Origin: Gaoshiqia sp050178015
GTDB taxonomy: Bacteria; Bacteroidota; Bacteroidia; Bacteroidales; Prolixibacteraceae
Assembly: GCA_050178015.1 (NCBI GenBank)
Contig: JBFXGM010000019.1
Coordinates: 30,898-94,897 of the forward strand
DNA length: 64,000 nt
Direction of reading: 5' to 3'
The number at the start of each line of letters is the position of its first letter. Position 1 is the stretch's first letter. A model generated the notes under the pieces. The model ran no database searches, was not told the origin of the DNA, and saw only the letters and a program-made list of their open reading frames with translations. This document shows, one piece after another, positions 32,253 to 42,094 of this stretch. The position numbers were made by a program, and so were the translations under genes.

Positions 32253-35225
32253 TTAGCGATTGGACCGGCCTTCTTTCAGGCTGTCGTAAATCACCTGGTG
32301 CATGGCCGGGCGAATGTTCAGATCGAACAATTTTGAATTGTTGCGGGTAGGATAAATACGGTTGGAGAAGAAGATGAAAAGTACTTGTTTTTGGGGATCT
32401 ACCCAGGTGAATGTGCCGGTATAGCCGCTGTGTCCGAAGCTCAGCTCACCGGCGTCCACTGCCGGATAAGCTTCTTTCAGTTTTTTCTTGTAATTGTCGA
32501 TGTAGGGTTTATCGAAGCCGAGTCCCCTGCGGTTTTCATTCTTTGGGTACTGAATACGGGTGAATTCGGCTATGCTGGCCGAATCGAGCAGTTGCTCTCC
32601 GCCGTAACGTCCGTATTGCAGGTACATTTGCATGATCTTGGCCAGGTCGTTGGCCGTGCCGAAGAGTCCGGCATTTCCCGAAACTCCGCCAAACATGGCC
32701 GCGCTTTCGTCGTGTACAAAGCCCCGTAATTGTTCCTGCCTGAAATAGTCGTCATTCTCGGTGGGCACAAATCGTTCCGGGGGAAAGTAGTTCAACGGGT
32801 TGAAGGAAACCGTACTGGCTCCAAGTGGCCGGTAAAATGTCGTTCTCAGGTAGCTCTCATAGTTCTGTCCCGTCAGGTCTTTGATGATGAACGGAAACAG
32901 CAGGAACCCCAAGTCGGAATAGGTGTATTTGGTGGTGAGCAGTAGCCTGGAATCCCTGATTTCGTTGAGCATGTCCTGTATGTGGTCCTGGTGCATGTAC
33001 AGTTGTGACGAAATGCGGACGTTGTAATTTAGGTCGGGTTGATGATGGAATACTGAAGGTTGTAATTCCGCACTTTGCGTGAGGGCATTCTTCCAAAACG
33101 AAATCCAGGGTTGCAGGCGTGCCTGGTGGGCCAGGATTTCGCGGGTGGTGATTTTCCCTTTGTCGGTATTCCGAAACGGGGGATAGTAAAACGAAAAGGG
33201 CAGGTCGAGGTTGTATTTGTTTTCGCCGTGCAGTTTGATCAGTATCGGCAACGGGCCGGTAATTTTGGTGATGGAGGCCCAGTCGTACAGATGGTCTTTT
33301 TCGAGCGGTTGGTCCTGTTCATAGGTCAGGTGCCCGTAACATTTGTGGAGGATAACCTTGCCGTCAACAGCAATCAGCACCTGGCAGCCAGGGTAGGCTT
33401 TTTCCTTTAGTCCCAGGTTGGCCAGGCTGTCGATGCGCCGCTCCAGGTAAGACGACGAAATGCCAACTTCTTCGGGGATGGTGTATTTCAGCCGGTCATT
33501 TTTTTTTACCTCCAGTCCATCATTCAGTTTAAAGGTGGAGTTAACGTTTACCGGTAGTTTCCCGGTGATGTTAATAGCCCCGAAGATGGCTTGTGCAGCC
33601 AATTCTTCGGTGATCGCATTTTCCTGGTAGGTTACCAGCAGCGAGGCCGTGTTCTCTATTCCCGGGATAAAATTGAGGGCGTAGGGATTTCCCAGCAGGA
33701 CGGCCACCTGTTTTTTGTCGGCGGTCTTTTTCAGGAACTCCCGCCAAAGGGGATCTGTTCCGTAGTTTCGTGAAGGACTCAGACTCAGGTTATGTAACCC
33801 GCAAATTAACAGGTTGTAGTTTTTTAGTCGGGTTACAAGCTGAGAAAGCTCCAGGTGGGTGGCATTCTTTTTCAGGTTGAAGAAGTCAACGGCCAGGTAG
33901 TTGGCTGCCATGCGCTGAAAGGCAGTTGTATTTTCCTTGCCCAGCGATACAACAGCTATCCGGAGTGTGTCGAGCCGTTGCAGAGGCAACAGGCTATCTT
34001 CGTTTTTGAGCAACGTGAGCGATTGTTCGTGTAACAGGCGTTTGGTGAGTATGTAGCTGGGATTGTCCAGATCGGCGGTCAGGTTTTTGGCCGTTGCCGG
34101 TTGATAACGGTCCAGTTCGAGCCATTTTTTCAAGGCCAGCACCTTCCGGCATTTAAAATCGATTTCTTCGTTGCTGATAATATTTTCCTGCAGGGCAGTT
34201 TTTACGGCTGTTATTGCTTCGCTCAGGTTGGGGACAATCTCAAGCATGTCATTCCCGGCAGCCAATGCACGCACTGCTGCTTCGCCCGAACTAAAATATT
34301 TGGTCACCCCGCTCATGTTCATTCCATCGGTCACGACGAGTCCATTGAAGCCAAACTCCTCCACCAGTTTCTTTTGGATGATTCGGGGAGAGAGGGACGA
34401 CGGCAGGTTTGGATTGGGTTCCAGGGCCGGTACCTGCAAGTGGGCCGTCATCATCCCGCCAATGCCGCTGTCAGCCAGTGCGCGGAAGGGATACAACTCG
34501 ATGGTATTCAGTCGTATGCTGTCGTGCTGGATGACCGGCAGCGCCAAATGGGAGTCGGTTTGGGTATCGCCATGGCCCGGAAAATGTTTGGCCACGGCCA
34601 ACACTCCGGCATCTTGCATGCCTTTGGCATAGAGCCAGGTTTTTTGCACCACATTCCGGGGGTCTTCGCCAAAGCTTCTGTAATTGATCACCGGGTTGCC
34701 GGGATTGTTGTTCACATCGGCTACGGGTGCAAAATTAACATGTACCCCCAGGCGTTTCAATTGCTGGCCGATTTCTCGCCCCATCCGGTAAATCAGGCTA
34801 TCTTGCTGAATTGCGCCCAAGGCCATTTGCACCGGATATTTGGGGCCGTCTTTCAACCGGAAACCGGGGCCCCATTCGGCATCCATGGTAATCAGCAAGG
34901 GTATGTTGCTGTACTGTTGCAGTTGGTTGGTCAGCGCCACCTGGTTGGCGGCCGTCCCCTGCATGAAAATGATGCCTCCCACCTGGAAGTTTTGTATTTC
35001 GGAGATGAGGTCGTCCGTCTTTTTCCCATTTTCGCTGAAAGCCTGAATGATGAACAGTTGCCCGATTTTTTGTTCCGGCGTCATCTTTTGCAGGGTGGAG
35101 TCCACCCAGGGATGGTGCATGAATTCCAGAAAATCGGGTTTGTGCTGAGCCTTGGCGCCAGTCAGGAAAAAGGTAACCAGAAGCAGGGTCAACAGGTATG
35201 ATATAGAGATGCGCATGCGTTTCAT
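32253..35225 (-). CDS. NagZ-type GH3 beta-N-acetylglucosaminidase fused to a serine hydrolase (AmpC-like)
   Basis: 990 residues, exported (signal peptide ending at AKA). The first half is a family 3 glycoside hydrolase of NagZ type: KHFPGHGD at 213-220 with the DSH triplet carrying the catalytic His, and nucleophile Asp300 in VVTDGMNM. A GH3 C-terminal-like domain follows. The last third (about 600-985) is a penicillin-binding/beta-lactamase fold with S651 and K654 in the SxxK motif (WASITKITG), YSD in place of the YxN motif, and HSGYTGT. Together they should remove GlcNAc from and cut peptides in muropeptides. Divergent from the NamZ-like gene 98 bp away. An alternative start is ATG 35216. 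Confidence 0.92.
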   Translation of the reverse strand: MKRMRISISYLLTLLLVTFFLTGAKAQHKPDFLEFMHHPWVDSTLQKMTPEQKIGQLFIIQAFSENGKKTDDLISEIQNFQVGGIIFMQGTAANQVALTNQLQQYSNIPLLITMDAEWGPGFRLKDGPKYPVQMALGAIQQDSLIYRMGREIGQQLKRLGVHVNFAPVADVNNNPGNPVINYRSFGEDPRNVVQKTWLYAKGMQDAGVLAVAKHFPGHGDTQTDSHLALPVIQHDSIRLNTIELYPFRALADSGIGGMMTAHLQVPALEPNPNLPSSLSPRIIQKKLVEEFGFNGLVVTDGMNMSGVTKYFSSGEAAVRALAAGNDMLEIVPNLSEAITAVKTALQENIISNEEIDFKCRKVLALKKWLELDRYQPATAKNLTADLDNPSYILTKRLLHEQSLTLLKNEDSLLPLQRLDTLRIAVVSLGKENTTAFQRMAANYLAVDFFNLKKNATHLELSQLVTRLKNYNLLICGLHNLSLSPSRNYGTDPLWREFLKKTADKKQVAVLLGNPYALNFIPGIENTASLLVTYQENAITEELAAQAIFGAINITGKLPVNVNSTFKLNDGLEVKKNDRLKYTIPEEVGISSSYLERRIDSLANLGLKEKAYPGCQVLIAVDGKVILHKCYGHLTYEQDQPLEKDHLYDWASITKITGPLPILIKLHGENKYNLDLPFSFYYPPFRNTDKGKITTREILAHQARLQPWISFWKNALTQSAELQPSVFHHQPDLNYNVRISSQLYMHQDHIQDMLNEIRDSRLLLTTKYTYSDLGFLLFPFIIKDLTGQNYESYLRTTFYRPLGASTVSFNPLNYFPPERFVPTENDDYFRQEQLRGFVHDESAAMFGGVSGNAGLFGTANDLAKIMQMYLQYGRYGGEQLLDSASIAEFTRIQYPKNENRRGLGFDKPYIDNYKKKLKEAYPAVDAGELSFGHSGYTGTFTWVDPQKQVLFIFFSNRIYPTRNNSKLFDLNIRPAMHQVIYDSLKEGRSNR

Positions 35226-35322
35226 TTTTAAAAGTCTAAAAATAACAAAGTTTAATTGATGCCTGAATAATCAACTCTTTTAAGTTCGATTTCTTACATT
35301 CGTACAGCAAATACATCTTATC

Positions 35323-36492
35323 ATGCGCATTCTTCTTTTTATAGTCTTGTTAGTGTTTGGGTGGAAGGGGTGCCTCGCTCAGGAACTGACGTGCGGGGCC
35401 AACCAGCCGGAGCAGTACCTGCCCCTGCTAACGGGTAAAAAAGTTGGTTTGGTGGTCAACCACACTTCTCGGGTGGGCGACCAACACTTGCTCGATTTTC
35501 TTCTGAATGAAAAGGTTGACGTGCAAAAGATTTTTTGCCCGGAGCATGGTTTCCGGGGCGATGCCGATGCCGGCGAAATGATAAATGATCAGACGGACGC
35601 TGCCACGGGACTTCCGGTTATTTCATTGTACGGCGACAATAAGAAACCAACGCCTGCCCAGTTTCAAGGATTGGATGTCATCGTTTTTGATATTCAGGAT
35701 GTGGGCGTCCGGTTTTATACCTACCTCAGCACCCTGCATTATGTGATGGAAGCCTGTGCCGAAAACCGGCTTCCGCTGCTGGTGCTCGACCGGCCCAATC
35801 CGAATGGCGATTATTTGGCTGGCCCGGTGTTGACCCCCGCGTTTAAATCGTTTGTGGGCATGCACCCCATTCCGGTAGTACATGGCTGTACATTGGGCGA
35901 ACTGGCCGGAATGATCAATGGTGAAGGCTGGTTAATTGGCGGTGAAAAATGTGATCTGACCGTTATTCCGGTGAAGAATTACACGCATCAGAGCCGTTAT
36001 TCGTTGCCGGTGAAACCTTCGCCCAATTTGCCCAACGACGTTTCCGTCCGCTTGTACCCGTCCTTGTGTTTTTTCGAAGCAACACAGGTGAGTATTGGCC
36101 GGGGCACCCTGTTCCCGTTTCAGGTGATCGGCTATCCCGATTCTACGTTCGGCGATTTTTGGTTTACACCCGAAAGCTTGGCGGGCATGGCTAAGAAGCC
36201 GCTGCACGAAGGCCGGGTTTGTTATGGTGAAGACCTTCGGGAGTCTTGTTTGAACCATCGGTTCAGCCTGAAGTATTTTTTGAAATATCGGCAGCTTTTC
36301 GCTGCTGAAGCCGATTTTCTGAGTTCGGAGCGATGGTTTAACCTGCTGGCCGGGACTGATCAGTTGTTGGCGGATATTCGCGCCGGAAAAACGCTGGAAG
36401 AGATCGAAGCGTCGTGGGGGCCGGAACTGGGAAAGTACCTGTCCATCCGTCGTAACTATTTGTTGTACCCCGATGAACCGTGTCAAAAATGA
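35323..36492 (+). CDS. namZ: DUF1343 exo-beta-N-acetylmuramidase (NamZ-like)
   Basis: 389 residues with a signal peptide (cleaved near LAQE). DUF1343/GH171 landmarks are GKKVGLVVNHTSRVG, KIFCPEHGFRGDADAGE, VFDIQDVGVRFYTYLSTLHY with the acidic active-site region, LDRPNPNGDYLAGPVL, and PNLPN near the C-terminus. The characterised Bacillus YbbC (NamZ) releases MurNAc from non-reducing ends and works together with NagZ. Finding it next to a NagZ fusion and a sugar-type symporter supports the same role here. The stop overlaps the symporter ATG by 4 bp. Confidence 0.9.
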   Translation: MRILLFIVLLVFGWKGCLAQELTCGANQPEQYLPLLTGKKVGLVVNHTSRVGDQHLLDFLLNEKVDVQKIFCPEHGFRGDADAGEMINDQTDAATGLPVISLYGDNKKPTPAQFQGLDVIVFDIQDVGVRFYTYLSTLHYVMEACAENRLPLLVLDRPNPNGDYLAGPVLTPAFKSFVGMHPIPVVHGCTLGELAGMINGEGWLIGGEKCDLTVIPVKNYTHQSRYSLPVKPSPNLPNDVSVRLYPSLCFFEATQVSIGRGTLFPFQVIGYPDSTFGDFWFTPESLAGMAKKPLHEGRVCYGEDLRESCLNHRFSLKYFLKYRQLFAAEADFLSSERWFNLLAGTDQLLADIRAGKTLEEIEASWGPELGKYLSIRRNYLLYPDEPCQK

Positions 36493-37928
36493 GTCCAGCC
36501 CTGGTTTTTGTTGTTATTGCCGCCTATTTTTTGCTGCTGATTTTCATTTCCTGGCTAACCTCGCGCAGGGCCGATCACCTGAGCTTTTTTAATGCCAACA
36601 AATCGTCGCCCTGGTTTTTGGTGGCTTACGGCATGTTGGGGGCTACCCTGTCGGGCGTCACCTTTATTTCGGTGCCGGGCGAAGTGGGCAACTCGTCGTT
36701 TTCGTACCTGCAATTTGTGTTGGGCAACCTGGTGGGCTACTGGATCATTGCCCTGGTGTTGCTGCCTTTTTATTACCGGCTCAACCTGATTTCGATTTAT
36801 TCGTTTTTGGAGGAACGGATGGGCTTTTACAGTCTGAAAACGGCCTCGTTTTTTTTCCTGTTGTCTAAACTCATTGGCGCAGCATTCCGGCTTTACCTGG
36901 TTGCCTTGGTGTTGCAACTTGCTTTTTTCGATGCGTTTGGAATTCCGTTTGCCGTGTCGGTGTGCCTCAGTGTGCTGCTCATTTGGCTCTATACCTATCG
37001 TGCCGGGATTAAAACCATTGTTTGGACCGATACGCTGCAAACCACCTTCCTGGTGATGGCGGTGGTTTTCACCATTTACGAAATCAGTTCCAGGCTGGGG
37101 GTAAGCAGCCGGGAAATCGTTCAGTCTATCCAGACAAGTGATTTGTCGCAGGTCTTCTTTTTCGATTGGCGTTCGCCAAACTTTTTTCTGAAACAATTTG
37201 TGGCTGGTATCTTCATGACCCTGGTGATTAACGGGATGGATCAGGATATCATGCAGAAAAACCTGACTTGTAAAAGCTTGAAGGAAGCCCGGAAGAATAT
37301 GTTCGTGTTTAGCTCCTTTTTTGTGTTCGTGGTGCTTTTATTCCTTGGGCTGGGGGCGATGTTGTACTCGTACGCGGCTCAAATCGGGCTGGCTGTTCCG
37401 GATGTTACCGACCAATTGTATCCGCTTTTGGCGCTGAATTACCTGGGCAAAGCGGTGGCCGTGGCTTTTTTGCTGGGCATTACCGCTGCGGCTTTTTCCA
37501 GCGCCGACTCGGCCCTGACTGCCATGACCACTTCCTTTTGTGTTGATTTATTAAGTATTGGCGCCGGATCGGAAAGCGCCGGTTTGAGATACCGGAAATG
37601 GGTTCATTTGGGGTTTTCGGCCTTGCTTATCGTGGTCATTCTTATTTTCAGGATGATTAACAATGAAAGTGTTGTGGTGGCTGTTTTTAAAGCTGCCGGA
37701 TACACGTATGGCCCCATCCTGGGCTTGTTTGTGTTCAGCTTTTTCAACAAGAAGAAAATACACGACCGCTGGGTTCCGCTTGTTGCCGTTTTGGCGCCGG
37801 TGCTCTCGTTTGTGATTTCCAGTTTCTCCGAAGAAATTTTTTACGGTTATAAATTTGGTTTTGAATTGCTGATCCTGAATGGGATGCTCACCGTGGCCGG
37901 GCTTTGCCTGTTGGTTAACAGAAAGTGA
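36489..37928 (+). CDS. Sodium:solute symporter family protein
   Basis: 479 residues from the ATG at 36489 (ATGA overlap with the NamZ-like gene; an in-frame GTG at 36480 is less likely). About 13 membrane helices are visible. SSS-family signs are LTSRRADHLSFFNANKSSPW at the start, GATLSGVTFISVPGEVGN, AAAFSSADSALTAMTTSFCVDL in the SxxS sodium-site helix, and a C-terminal hydrophobic end. Coupling to a muramidase suggests that it imports a cell-wall sugar such as MurNAc or an anhydro-disaccharide; this is inferred from context. Confidence 0.92.
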   Translation: MSPALVFVVIAAYFLLLIFISWLTSRRADHLSFFNANKSSPWFLVAYGMLGATLSGVTFISVPGEVGNSSFSYLQFVLGNLVGYWIIALVLLPFYYRLNLISIYSFLEERMGFYSLKTASFFFLLSKLIGAAFRLYLVALVLQLAFFDAFGIPFAVSVCLSVLLIWLYTYRAGIKTIVWTDTLQTTFLVMAVVFTIYEISSRLGVSSREIVQSIQTSDLSQVFFFDWRSPNFFLKQFVAGIFMTLVINGMDQDIMQKNLTCKSLKEARKNMFVFSSFFVFVVLLFLGLGAMLYSYAAQIGLAVPDVTDQLYPLLALNYLGKAVAVAFLLGITAAAFSSADSALTAMTTSFCVDLLSIGAGSESAGLRYRKWVHLGFSALLIVVILIFRMINNESVVVAVFKAAGYTYGPILGLFVFSFFNKKKIHDRWVPLVAVLAPVLSFVISSFSEEIFYGYKFGFELLILNGMLTVAGLCLLVNRK

Positions 37929-38036
37929 AACCGGCTTTTTTTAGGCCCTGCAAAAAAATGTTAAAATTTGTGAAAATCATTTTGTATTTTAGCATACTAA
38001 TGTACGTGGAAAGCTCGTTAAACCAAAAAGCTGCCG

Positions 38037-39482
38037 GTGAAGAAGATCTTCTACATAAGTGTTGCCCTTCTCATGTTGATTTACATGGTTTCGTGTGAGG
38101 ATGAGCGTTACCTTTCATCGACCAATGCTAAGCTGGCTTTTTCGGTTGATACCGTGATGTTTGACACCATTTTTACCACCATCGGTTCCACCACGCAGCA
38201 CCTGAAAGTTTACAATCCTTACGATCAGAAAATATTAATTTCCACCATTCGGCTGGCGGGCGGCGAAGGGTCCAATTTCCGTCTAAACATTAATGGTTTT
38301 CCGGCCGATGAGCTTTATGACGTGGAGATTCCTCCCAAGGATAGTATTTACATTTTTGTGGAGGTGACCATCAACCCCGTTGGGCGCGATTTACCAATTG
38401 TTGTAAAAGATTCGATTGAGTTTCTGACGAATGCCAATTTGCAGGATGTGGATTTATTGGCTTGGGGACAGGATATTTTTTTTGTGAAGAACCAGATTTC
38501 CAAGTCCACCACCTGGACGGCGGAGAAACCTTATCTGGTTTACAGCAATACGAAAGTTGACAGCGGTGCCGTGTTATCCATAGACCCGGGGGCAAAGATT
38601 TATTTTCATCGTGGTACGGGCCTTTATGTGAAAGGAAAAATACTGGTGAATGGCACCCAGCAGCAGCCGGTTATTTTTCAGGGAGACCGGCTCGAAGATG
38701 TTTATCGCGACGTTCCGGATCAGTGGAACGGGATTTTGCTGTACTCGGGTAGCCAGGATAATGTGTTTAACTATGCTGAAATTAAAAATGCCAACATTGG
38801 CTTGCAGGTTGGAACGATCGAAAATTCCGGTTTTGCTTCGGTGGTATTGGCTGGTACCAAGATATATAACCATGCGTACGCGGGAATTTTTTCATTAAAA
38901 TCAAAAATAAGGTGCTACAACAGTGTGATTGCCAATTGCGGATTTTATGCGGCTGCGCTGCTGGTTGGCGGTGAATATGAATTTTACCATACCACGATTG
39001 CCAACTATTGGGGGGGATTTTCCGGACACTCACGTTCGACCCCGGCGCTGATGATCTCCGACCATGTCATTGCCGGACAGACCACGGGGGCTGGTGAAAC
39101 TTATCTGGGCGACCTGAAAAAGGCTTTTTTTGCCAACAGCATTATTACCGGAAACATGGTGACAGGTAATGAACTGGAACTGATTAAAACCGGAGAGGCG
39201 GAGTTTAACTACCGGTTCGATCATTGCTTGTTGCAAGTGGCAGACACCTTCAAAACTACCAATGCCAACCATTATTCCACCATTCTGAAAGGCTTGTCTC
39301 CAAAATTTATCGACCCCTACACCAAGTTGAATTTCGAACTGGATACGCTCAGCCCGGCTAAAGATGCCGGACTGGAATCCATTGGCGCGTTATTTCCAGC
39401 CGATTTTCTTGGACAAAGCCGAACCAGCGATAACGCACCAGACCTGGGAGCCTATGAACGTGTTGAAAAAAAACGTAAATAA
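38037..39482 (+). CDS. Lipoprotein with right-handed beta-helix repeats
   Basis: 481 residues starting with GTG at 38037 (MKKIFYISVALLMLIYMVSC; lipobox VSC with Cys20). An Ig-like N-terminal part (about 30-150) is followed by a parallel beta-helix, with short repeats such as VLSIDPGAKIYFHRGTGLYV, ILVNGTQQQPVIFQGD, and alternating xxIxNxxI strands. The end, LSPAKDAGLES and APDLGAYE, is the right-handed-helix cap often found in outer-membrane or secreted Bacteroidota proteins. The ligand is unknown. The end overlaps the next gene by 29 bp, so the two are likely an operon. Confidence 0.85.
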   Translation: MKKIFYISVALLMLIYMVSCEDERYLSSTNAKLAFSVDTVMFDTIFTTIGSTTQHLKVYNPYDQKILISTIRLAGGEGSNFRLNINGFPADELYDVEIPPKDSIYIFVEVTINPVGRDLPIVVKDSIEFLTNANLQDVDLLAWGQDIFFVKNQISKSTTWTAEKPYLVYSNTKVDSGAVLSIDPGAKIYFHRGTGLYVKGKILVNGTQQQPVIFQGDRLEDVYRDVPDQWNGILLYSGSQDNVFNYAEIKNANIGLQVGTIENSGFASVVLAGTKIYNHAYAGIFSLKSKIRCYNSVIANCGFYAAALLVGGEYEFYHTTIANYWGGFSGHSRSTPALMISDHVIAGQTTGAGETYLGDLKKAFFANSIITGNMVTGNELELIKTGEAEFNYRFDHCLLQVADTFKTTNANHYSTILKGLSPKFIDPYTKLNFELDTLSPAKDAGLESIGALFPADFLGQSRTSDNAPDLGAYERVEKKRK

Positions 39483-40500
39483 ATATTGCCTGATCTACTT
39501 CGTGTTCGCTTTTCTTCCGTTTGCTTTGTTTTCGCAGGAAGGACCGGCAACAACCAATTTCCATATCCTTTTTTACAATGTTGAAAACCTGTGGGATACA
39601 AAGGATGATCCGCAGAATGACGATGATGAGTTTTTGCCTCAGGGTGATCGGCATTGGACTTTTCGACGGTTAAACCAGAAATTAAATAACACGGCCAAGG
39701 TAATTTTGGCTTCTTGTGGTTTTGATGCGCCTGTTATCGTGGGTTTATGCGAAGTTGAAAATCGTGGTGTCCTGGACGATTTAACGACTCAAACGCCGTT
39801 GTCAGTCTTCAATTACCGGATCATCCATAAGGATTCGCCGGATCACCGGGGCATTGATGTGGCCTTGCTTTACCGGCCGGAGCAAGTTGTTCCGCTCGAA
39901 TATGACTACCTCCCGCTGATTGGTGAAAAAGGAAGGATTCTGCCAACCCGGGAGATTTTGCAAGCCTGTTTCTTGTTTCCAACGGGCGATACGCTGCATG
40001 TGTTTGTCAACCACTGGCCTTCGCGTTACAGCGGTCAGGCAGAAACCGAGGCGCAACGATTGCTGGCGGCGCAAACCTTACGGAAGGCAGTGGATGAATT
40101 GCTGGAGGTTAACACCGGGGCGAAAGTGGTTATCATGGGCGATTTTAATGATCAGCCGCAAAATAAGAGCATGCGCGTTGCGCTGGGCGCCCTGCCTGCG
40201 GATACCGAAACACGAGGGGAACTGGTAAATTTATCGGCTGCCTGGCCTCCCGATGGTACGCTCAAACATCAACAAAGCTGGCAGGTGTTTGATCAGTTGG
40301 TGGTTACCGATGGTTTGTTGTCACCGAAGGGTTTGCATACCACTTCCGCAGATGCACAAATTGTTATGCTTCCGTTTTTGTTTGAACCCGATCCCAAATT
40401 TGGTGGTCAACGGCTTTTTCGCACTTACCTGGGATTCAAGTACCAGGGAGGTTTTAGCGACCATTTGCCGGTAAGGTTGAAATTGACTTGTACTGATTAA
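39454..40500 (+). CDS. Endonuclease/exonuclease/phosphatase family protein, exported
   Basis: 348 residues from the ATG at 39454 (MNVLKKNVNKYCLIYF), starting inside the upstream lipoprotein gene. A signal peptide ends near FSQE. The DNase I-like fold follows: HILFYNVENLWD, IVGLCEVENRGVLDDL, HKDSPDHRGIDVALLYR, VNHWPSR, VVIMGDFNDQP and FSDHLPVRL with the terminal catalytic His. Such exported enzymes cleave nucleic acids or phosphoesters. The stop overlaps the convergent cca gene by 4 bp. Confidence 0.9.
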   Translation: MNVLKKNVNKYCLIYFVFAFLPFALFSQEGPATTNFHILFYNVENLWDTKDDPQNDDDEFLPQGDRHWTFRRLNQKLNNTAKVILASCGFDAPVIVGLCEVENRGVLDDLTTQTPLSVFNYRIIHKDSPDHRGIDVALLYRPEQVVPLEYDYLPLIGEKGRILPTREILQACFLFPTGDTLHVFVNHWPSRYSGQAETEAQRLLAAQTLRKAVDELLEVNTGAKVVIMGDFNDQPQNKSMRVALGALPADTETRGELVNLSAAWPPDGTLKHQQSWQVFDQLVVTDGLLSPKGLHTTSADAQIVMLPFLFEPDPKFGGQRLFRTYLGFKYQGGFSDHLPVRLKLTCTD

Positions 40501-41909
40501 TTGTTCACCGGTTTTAAACCCATCTCTGCCGCTTTTTTCAACATGTACTGACGGGCCTCCGTATATTCGTTGCGGATTTCTCCTTCCAGGATGGCTTCCT
40601 TGATGGTATTTTTTATTTCGCCCACCTGGCGGCAGGGTGAAAGGCCAAATATCTCCATAATTTCTTCTCCTGAAACGGGTGGCTGAAAGTTACGGATATG
40701 GTCGCGTTCTTCCAGGTCTTTTAATTTTTCCCGAACCAGCTGAAAATTTTTCAGGTAGCGCTTGACCTTTTCGGCATTCTTTGAAGTGATATCTGCTTCG
40801 CAAAGCGTCATCAGATCATCAATGTCATCGCCAGCTTCAAAGAGCAGACGGCGGACCGCCGAGTCGGTAACTTCCTCTTCCGAAAGGACAATGGGGCGCA
40901 TGTGCAGCGAAACCATCTTTTGGATGTATTTCATCTTTTCGTTCATCGGCAGTTTCATGCGCCGGAACAGAGAGGGGATCATCTTTTCCCCTATGTAGTT
41001 GTGGGCGTGGAATGTCCATCCGATGCCAGGCACGAAACGTTTCGTCCGGGGTTTGGCAATATCGTGCAGCAGGGCCGACCAGCGCAGCCACAGGTTGTTG
41101 GTGTGGGGCACAATGCGGTCGAGCACCTCCAACGTGTGCAAAAAGTTATCCTTATGCCCTTTGCCGTTTACTTCTTCCACCCCTTTCAGTTGGTGCAGTT
41201 CCGGGAAGATTAGTTTCAGCAGGCCGGTTTTGTCGAGCAGGCGGAATCCTTTCGATGGTTTGTCGGACAGGATTATTTTATTGAGTTCTTCAACAATCCG
41301 CTCTTTTGAAATGATGCTGATCCGTTCCTTGTTTTCAGCGATAGCCTGCAAGGTTTTTTCTTCGATGATGAAGTGGAGTTGTGTGGCAAAACGGATAGCC
41401 CGCAACATGCGCAGCGGGTCGTCGGAAAAGGTGATGCCTGGTTCGAGCGGAGTCCGGATAATCCGGTTGTTCAGGTCGTCAATTCCGTTGAACGGATCAA
41501 CCAATTCTCCGTAATGTTTTTGGTTTAGGCGGATGGCTAAGGCGTTGATGGTGAAATCCCTGCGTTTCTGGTCATCGTCCAGTGTGCCGTCTTCCACAAG
41601 GGGCTTTCGGGAGTCGGGTTGGTATGATTCTTTTCGTGCTCCTACAAATTCAACCTCCAGGTCGTTGGTTTTAATCATGGCCGTCCCAAAGTTTTTGAAA
41701 ACACTGACGGGCGTTTTGGGACCCAGTCGTTTGGCCACCTGTTGCGCCAGCTGGATGCCGCTGCCAAGGGTAACCACATCAATATCTTTCGATTCGCGCT
41801 TCAGGAATAAATCCCTGACAAAACCGCCGATGACAAAACATTCCTGTCCCAGCTTGTCTGCTTCCTCTGAAATAATAGTAAATATTGGGTGTTTTAAATG
41901 CCTCTTCAT
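40497..41909 (-). CDS. cca: CCA tRNA nucleotidyltransferase with HD domain
   Basis: 470 residues. N-terminal nucleotidyltransferase domain with IGGFVRDLFLKRESKDIDVV, carrying the two catalytic aspartates of the DxD pair, and VEDGTLDDDQKRRDFTINALA; then the RNA-binding helices, then an HD domain (SALLHDIAKPRTK). It adds or repairs the CCA end of tRNAs. The HD-bearing form is normal for this phylum. No CCA is encoded on the tRNA fragment in this window, in keeping with the need for this enzyme. Confidence 0.94.
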   Translation of the reverse strand: MKRHLKHPIFTIISEEADKLGQECFVIGGFVRDLFLKRESKDIDVVTLGSGIQLAQQVAKRLGPKTPVSVFKNFGTAMIKTNDLEVEFVGARKESYQPDSRKPLVEDGTLDDDQKRRDFTINALAIRLNQKHYGELVDPFNGIDDLNNRIIRTPLEPGITFSDDPLRMLRAIRFATQLHFIIEEKTLQAIAENKERISIISKERIVEELNKIILSDKPSKGFRLLDKTGLLKLIFPELHQLKGVEEVNGKGHKDNFLHTLEVLDRIVPHTNNLWLRWSALLHDIAKPRTKRFVPGIGWTFHAHNYIGEKMIPSLFRRMKLPMNEKMKYIQKMVSLHMRPIVLSEEEVTDSAVRRLLFEAGDDIDDLMTLCEADITSKNAEKVKRYLKNFQLVREKLKDLEERDHIRNFQPPVSGEEIMEIFGLSPCRQVGEIKNTIKEAILEGEIRNEYTEARQYMLKKAAEMGLKPVNN

Positions 41910-41974
41910 GTATCCATCTTTCAGTTTTAAACGTTATATAAAGCAAAATCCTGTCAATTTGTTTAAAACCGTGA

Positions 41975-41982
41975 CAAAATTA
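41975..41982 (-). promoter_or_regulatory. Candidate -7 box for cca
   Basis: Reads TAATTTTG on the minus strand, fitting TAnnTTTG, and is followed by TCA. It is 66 bp upstream of the cca ATG at 41909. No clear -33 element. Confidence 0.4.
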
Positions 41983-42064
41983 CAATTATTTCGGAGGAAT
42001 GGGAGTATCTGCCTTCATTAAATTAATTGGCATGGAAGTTGATATTGAAATATCGAAAAAGGTA

Positions 42065-42072
42065 TATATTTG
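42065..42072 (+). promoter_or_regulatory. Bacteroidota promoter -7 box for the thioredoxin gene
   Basis: TATATTTG followed by CA matches the TAnnTTTG consensus well. The ATG follows 23 bp downstream. A TTG at 42045-42047 could act as the -33 part, with a slightly short gap. Confidence 0.6.
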
Positions 42073-42094
42073 CATTAATTAAAATATCAAAGCT

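Noticed and set aside
34101..35201. A 366-codon open frame on the plus strand opposite the NagZ-serine hydrolase gene
   Set aside because: It lies wholly antisense to a gene with clear motifs; composition is that of a shadow frame and no family pattern is seen.
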